Positions 59,138 to 64,000 of a DNA stretch of 64,000 nt are shown here, one piece after another. Where the stretch lies: positions 23,358,628 to 23,422,627 of the forward strand of contig NC_065576.1 in assembly GCF_937616625.2 (NCBI RefSeq). The letters run 5' to 3'. How positions within the stretch are numbered: the stretch's first letter is position 1; the number at the start of each line of letters is the position of its first letter. Both the position numbers and the translations under genes were made by a program. Source of the stretch: Mercurialis annua (taxonomy: Eukaryota > Streptophyta > Magnoliopsida > Malpighiales > Euphorbiaceae). Below the pieces are notes generated by a model. The model had not been told where the DNA came from. It searched no databases and saw only the letters and a program-made list of their open reading frames with translations.

Positions 59138-61540
59138 CAAAAAAGGGGACACGTTTGGATTTGTTTCATAACGTATGTTAATGTTTGGCTTATATCGCTA
59201 AAAAGGGGACACGTTTGGATTTGTTTCGCAACGTTTGTAAACATTTGGCTTAAATTGCTAAAAAGGTGACACGTTTGGATTTGTTTTGTAACCTTTGTAA
59301 ACGTTTGGCTTAAGTCACTAAAAAGGTGACACGTTTGGATTTGTTTCGTAACCTTTGTAAACGTTTGGCTTAAATCGCTAAAAAGGTGACATGTTTGGTT
59401 TTGTTTCCAAACCTTTGTAAACGTTTGGCTTAAAATCGCTAAAAAGGTGAAACGTTTGGATTTGTTTCGCAGCATTTTTAAATGTTTTGCTTAAATTGCT
59501 AAAAAGGTAACACATTTGGATTTGTTTCGTAACCTTTCTAAATGTTTGGCTTAAATTGCTAAAACGGTGAAACGTTTAGATTTGTTTCGTAACGTTTGGA
59601 AACGGTTGGCTTAAATCGCTAAAAAGGTGAAACGTTTGGATTTGTTTCTTAGCGTTTGTAAAGGTTTGGCTTAAATCGCTAAAAGGGTGAAACATTTGTA
59701 TTCGTTCCATAACGTTTGAAAAAGTTTGGCTTAAGTCGCAAAAAAGGGAAAACGTTTGGTTTTGTTTCGTATCGTTTGTTAACGATCGGCTTAAATTGCT
59801 AAAAAGGTAAAACGTTTGGATTTGTTTTATAAAGTTTGTAAACGTTTGGCTTAATTCGCTAAAAAGGTGAAACGTTTAGATTTGTTTCATAACGTTTGTA
59901 AACGTTTGGCTTAAATTGCCAAATGTGTAAAGCATTTGGATTTGTTTTGTAACGTATTAAACGTTTGACTTGAATTGCTATAAAGGTGAAACGCTTGGAT
60001 TGGTTTCGTAACGTTTGTAAACGTTTGGCTTAAATTGTTAAAAATGGGAAACATTGGGATTTGTTTCGTAACATTTTAAACGTTTGGTTTTGCTTTATAA
60101 CGTTTGTAAACGTTCGGCTAAAATCGCTAAAAATGTGAAATGTTTGTATTGTTTCGTAATGTTTGTAAATGTTTGGCTTAAATCGCTAAAACGGTGAAAC
60201 GTTTGGATTTGTTTCCTAACGTTTGTAAACGTTTGGCTTAAATTGCTAAAAAGGTGACATGTTTGGATTTGTTTCGTAACCTTTGTAAACGTTTGGCTTA
60301 AATCGCTAAAAAGGTGACACATTTTGTTTTGTTTCATAACCTTTGTAAATGTTTGGCTTAAATCGCTAAAAAGGTGAAACGGTTGGATTTGTTTCGCAAA
60401 GTTTGTAAACGTTTTGCTTAAATGGCTAAAAAGGTAACACGTTTTGATTCATTTTGTAACCTTTGTAAACGTTTGGCTTAAATCGATAAAAGCGTGAAAC
60501 TTTTGGATTTGTTTCTGAACGTTTGTAAACGTTTGGATTTGTTCCGTAACGTTTGAAAAAGTTTTGCTTAAGTTGCAAAAAAGAGGAAACTTTTAGTTTT
60601 GTTTCGTAACGTTTGTTAACGTTCGGCTAAAATAGCTAAAAAGGTTAAACGTTTGGATTTGTTTTATAACGTTTGTAAACGTTTGGCTTAAATCGCTAAA
60701 AAGGTGAAACGTTTAGATTTGTTTCATAATGTTTGTAAACATTTTGTTCAAATTTCCAAAAATGTGAAACATTTGGATTTGTTTCGTTAATGTTTTAAAC
60801 ATTTGGCTGAAATTGCTAAAAAGGTGAAACGCTTGGATTTGTTTGTAAAGTTTGTAAACATTTTGCTTAAATTGCTAAAAAGTTGAAATTCTTGGATTTG
60901 TATCGTAACATTTGTAAATGTTTGGCTTAAATCGCTAAAAAAGTGAAACTTTTGGATTTGTTTCGTAATCTTTGTAACCGTGTGGCTTAAATCGCTAAAA
61001 AGGTGAAACATTTGGATTTGTTTCGTAACGTCTGTAAACGTTTGGCATAAATTGCTAAAAAGGTAAAATGTTTGGATTTGTTTCGTAACGTTTTAAACGT
61101 TTGGCTTAAATCGCTAAAATGGGGAAATGTTTGGATTTGTTTTGTAATGTTTGTAAATGTTTGGCTTAAATTGCTAAATAGGTAAAATGTTTGGATTTGT
61201 TTCGCAACGTTTGTAAACGTTCGGCTTAAATCCTAAAAAGGTGAAACATTTGGATTCTTTTTCGTAACACTTCTAAACGTTTGGCTTAAATTTCTAAAAA
61301 GGTGAAATGCTTTGATTTGTTTGGTAAAGTTTCTAAACGTTTGGCTTAAATTGCTAAAAAAGGTGAATCACTTGTACTTGTTTCGGAACATTTTTTAAAC
61401 GTATGGCTTAAATTACTAAAATGGTGAAACGCTTGAATTTGTTTCATAACGTTTGTAAACGTTTTACTTAAATTGCTAAATAGGTGAAATGGTTGGTTTT
61501 GTTTCGTAACGTTTTTAAGGGTTTGGTTTAAATCGCAAAA
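59138..61540 (-). repeat. 60-bp satellite, - orientation, second duplication copy
   Basis: About 40 monomers that repeat 53791-56193 almost exactly. Frames at 59137-59475, 60095-60337, 60787-61011 and 61346-61543 are duplicated satellite translations. Confidence 0.96.
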
Positions 61541-64000
61541 CACTACAAAAAAATTGGAAATTGTGACCGAAATTTGTGACAGATTTTGTCTGTCACAAAT
61601 TGTGACGACATAGTGACAAAATTATGACGGAATATCAAATTTGTGACAGATTTTGTGACGGAAAAAAGTAATTATCACTTACTCATTTCAGATTATTTTT
61701 GTGACAAAATTGTAACATATTTGTGAGGGCAATTTGTGACGGCTTTAGAATCTGTCACAAAATTCACTATTTGTAACGGATTTGTGACGGAAAATCCATT
61801 GTGACGGATCAGTCTGTCACAAATTTTCTGAAGTTATAATCTGTCACAATTCCGTCACAAAATTGTGACGGAATTGTGATAAATATGCTGGTCACAATGT
61901 AATTAAGAGAAATATTTGGTCATTTACGCGGTTAATTTTCTTTTGCGCGGTTTGTTGTATTTTTCAAGGGGGAAATTTGCTAATTTTTCAAAATCGTTCT
62001 CTCACTTTGGCTAAAAAAGAGATTGAAAAAAAACCTAATTACTCTCTCTTTGCCAAAAAAACCTAATTACTCTCTCAATCTCTCAGTATCCCAGGAAGAA
62101 CCGCAGGCACAGTTTCAGCCATTCGCTGTAAGTTTATATTCTCTAACAATTTGCAAAATAAAAAGCTCAGTTTTTGTTAATTGATTTAATTTTGACCTAA
62201 GATTTTCAAGTTTCTTGTTAATTATTTGATTTTTTTCAATTATGACAGCTCAATTTCACGTTAATTGATTTTTCCTAACCTTTATAATCTTGCTCTAACA
62301 CTTACAATTTTTCCCATCACTTTTTTCAAATAGAAATTTGTTAATCCCTAAGTCCTATTTTCAGCAGATATAGAAACTCAAAGAGGCACTAAAATTTGAT
62401 TTGGCTTACCATTTATGGAGAGATGGCTGGTGATAGAAGTTAATTTGGTAATGGTCCTTTGCAGAGCTCCATTTCTCTTAATTCAGGTTTATCATTTATG
62501 TGTTTAATTATATTCTCAGCTTATCAGTTAAAATTGGATTACTGACCAAATAAGATGTTGAAGGTAAACAGAAAATTTTAGTTATAGTGAGAGATTAGCA
62601 ACAGCAAGCATAAGTATCGAAATTATAATTTTTTTGGAAAATCTTATACAGAACCCTTAATTTCTGTCTAGGTCTTTGTAGGCTAAAGATCTCACCATGT
62701 GGACCCGAAACACACTGAAAGCTTAAGCATATATGTGCGCCATTATTAGGTGAAAAAGAAAGTAAGGTATTTATCCTCATTATAGCCATGTTTTTTTCAT
62801 TGCCTTATTCATAATCAAATTGCTCCATTTTGTTGTCGGTAAAGATTCAACTTTATATTAAAGATCTAAAGTGTTTTAACTTAATTATTGTTCATTAAGA
62901 TTTCAGTTAATTAGCCTTGTACATCTTTTGTAAAATACTGCAGATTTGATAATGTTGTCTCAATTTGCAACCTTTTATAATGTTGGTTTCATTATGTTAA
63001 TATGATGTAGAATAATAGATTTGGTACTTAAACAACTGTAATAAATGACTTTCATTGGAGTACTTTGTAGAAAGCTATGAAGTATTATGTTATTTAATTG
63101 ACTTAATCCAGATTAAGTAATTTGAATGTCAGTTAAGTTGTAGCTTTTGATATTTGATCTGTACAAATGAACATCTCTCCATCATTTGTGGAATAGCTTT
63201 TGATTTAGTTACGTATGTGGTTTGAGTTTTGGATTTTTTTTAATAGACTCAAGTATCTTGAATTAGTGGAGAGTAGAATCTGCTTTTAAGTTTTAGATTC
63301 TCCCCGTTCGTTAAATTTTCTTTTAGTTCTGTTTGATATATATTCTCACGCAGTTAGTAGATATTTTATATATCTTGATGACCAAGGCTTTTAGTTTATT
63401 GGAGGCTTTTTGTTACCCGTTCGTTCTTATATCAGCCAATTCTTTCACCCATTTAGGTTGCTGTCGTGTTGTTCTTCGTCTTCTACTGCCGTGTTTGTCT
63501 TCCCTGCTGTAGCTGCTGTTTCTCTCCTCCTCTTCCATACTGCCTCTACTTATGTTGCCTTCTTCGTGTCGCCGATGCTTTTAACAAACAAAGGTTTGTA
63601 TCAATGTTTGTTCATTGTTGACTTTAATCAATTGTTAAATTCAAGTGCATAGAGTTTTTTTATCCTATATATATGATGACATGGTGTTATTAATTATTAT
63701 TTTTGAATTTTTTTATGATGGTATTTTGTAGATATATTTACATTGTATATAATATTTATATTGTATGTAATAATTTAGCTATATGACATCAGCGATGTAG
63801 AATGGATAGGAGTCAGTGATGCTAATGTTAATAATTAGATATGCAAAAAATGATATGAACAAATCATGATTGCGGGGAAATAGACAGGGATTAATGATGG
63901 TACCAATCATTTCAGCTAAGACTATTCATTAAGTGTTAGACAAATATAATGTCATCCACTACTATTTTCTAAAATATACAACAACTTAAATTGGGTCCAT
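61541..64000 (+). mobile_element. CACTA-like DNA transposon, second copy, continues past window
   Basis: Same terminus CACTACAAAAAAATTGG and subterminal repeats as at 56194, with a few substitutions (a GTGACGG word near 61659 is GTTACGG in copy 1). Because copy 1 was cut by the duplication, this copy is the one likely to continue into the rest of the element. The frame at 63410-63652 duplicates 58063-58305 and lacks an ATG start. Confidence 0.85.

Larger units (their letters stand above)
59138..64000. repeat. Segmental duplication, copy 2, running past the window
   Basis: Direct copy of 53791 onward at offset 5347. The window ends at a position equivalent to 58653 in copy 1, so about 484 bp of the duplicated unit should lie beyond the right edge. 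Confidence 0.95.

Overview
The window is repeat-dominated nuclear DNA from a flowering plant, probably pericentromeric or other constitutive heterochromatin. Evidence for a plant: Ty3/gypsy retrotransposons whose primer site matches plant initiator tRNA-Met, a CACTA-type DNA transposon end, and long tandem satellite arrays. I cannot name the species. I see no intact host protein gene and no tRNA or rRNA gene. Several dozen short open frames of about 60-146 codons lie in the satellite, but they are an artefact of a 60-bp monomer that keeps one frame open.

Layout. 1-1022 is GC-rich: poly-G, a degenerate repeat, an 18/24-bp minisatellite and an 11-bp-unit minisatellite. From 1023 on, about 38 kb of the window is one AT-rich 60-bp satellite, roughly 640 monomers. 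It runs mostly in + orientation from 1582 to 27999 and in - orientation from 28000 to 61540, with smaller flips near 1118, 1574, 2117 and 48141. Four blocks interrupt it: (a) 4466-12735, a decayed Tekay/Del-like chromovirus with a 5-bp target duplication, gag-pol broken by stops and frameshifts, and a deletion joining integrase to the middle of the 3' LTR; (b) 35641-46440, a related non-autonomous element with a gag-like reading frame but no recognisable pol, 5' LTR truncated; (c) 42495-45389, a solo LTR of a Tekay-like relative on the - strand, nested in the 3' LTR of (b) with a clean 5-bp target duplication; (d) 56194-59137 and again 61541-64000, two copies of the start of a CACTA-like element, produced by a very recent 5347-bp tandem segmental duplication that also copied the flanking satellite.

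How the parts relate. The satellite is hierarchical: about 10-bp phased AAAC/AAACG words, a 30-bp half unit, the 60-bp monomer, then higher-order units of 0.8-3.4 kb. The AAACGTTT dyad occurs twice per consensus monomer, and most orientation switches fall on it. A 0.5-kb segment near 2.1-2.6 kb recurs almost identically, inverted, at 28.4-28.9 kb, just beyond the main orientation switch. The three LTR families share terminal sequences (TGTAATA... and ...GTCGTGACA or close variants) and so belong to one lineage. Order inferred: satellite array first, then the LTR elements and CACTA, then the solo LTR into element (b), then the 5347-bp duplication. All family names come from motif recognition without a database search.
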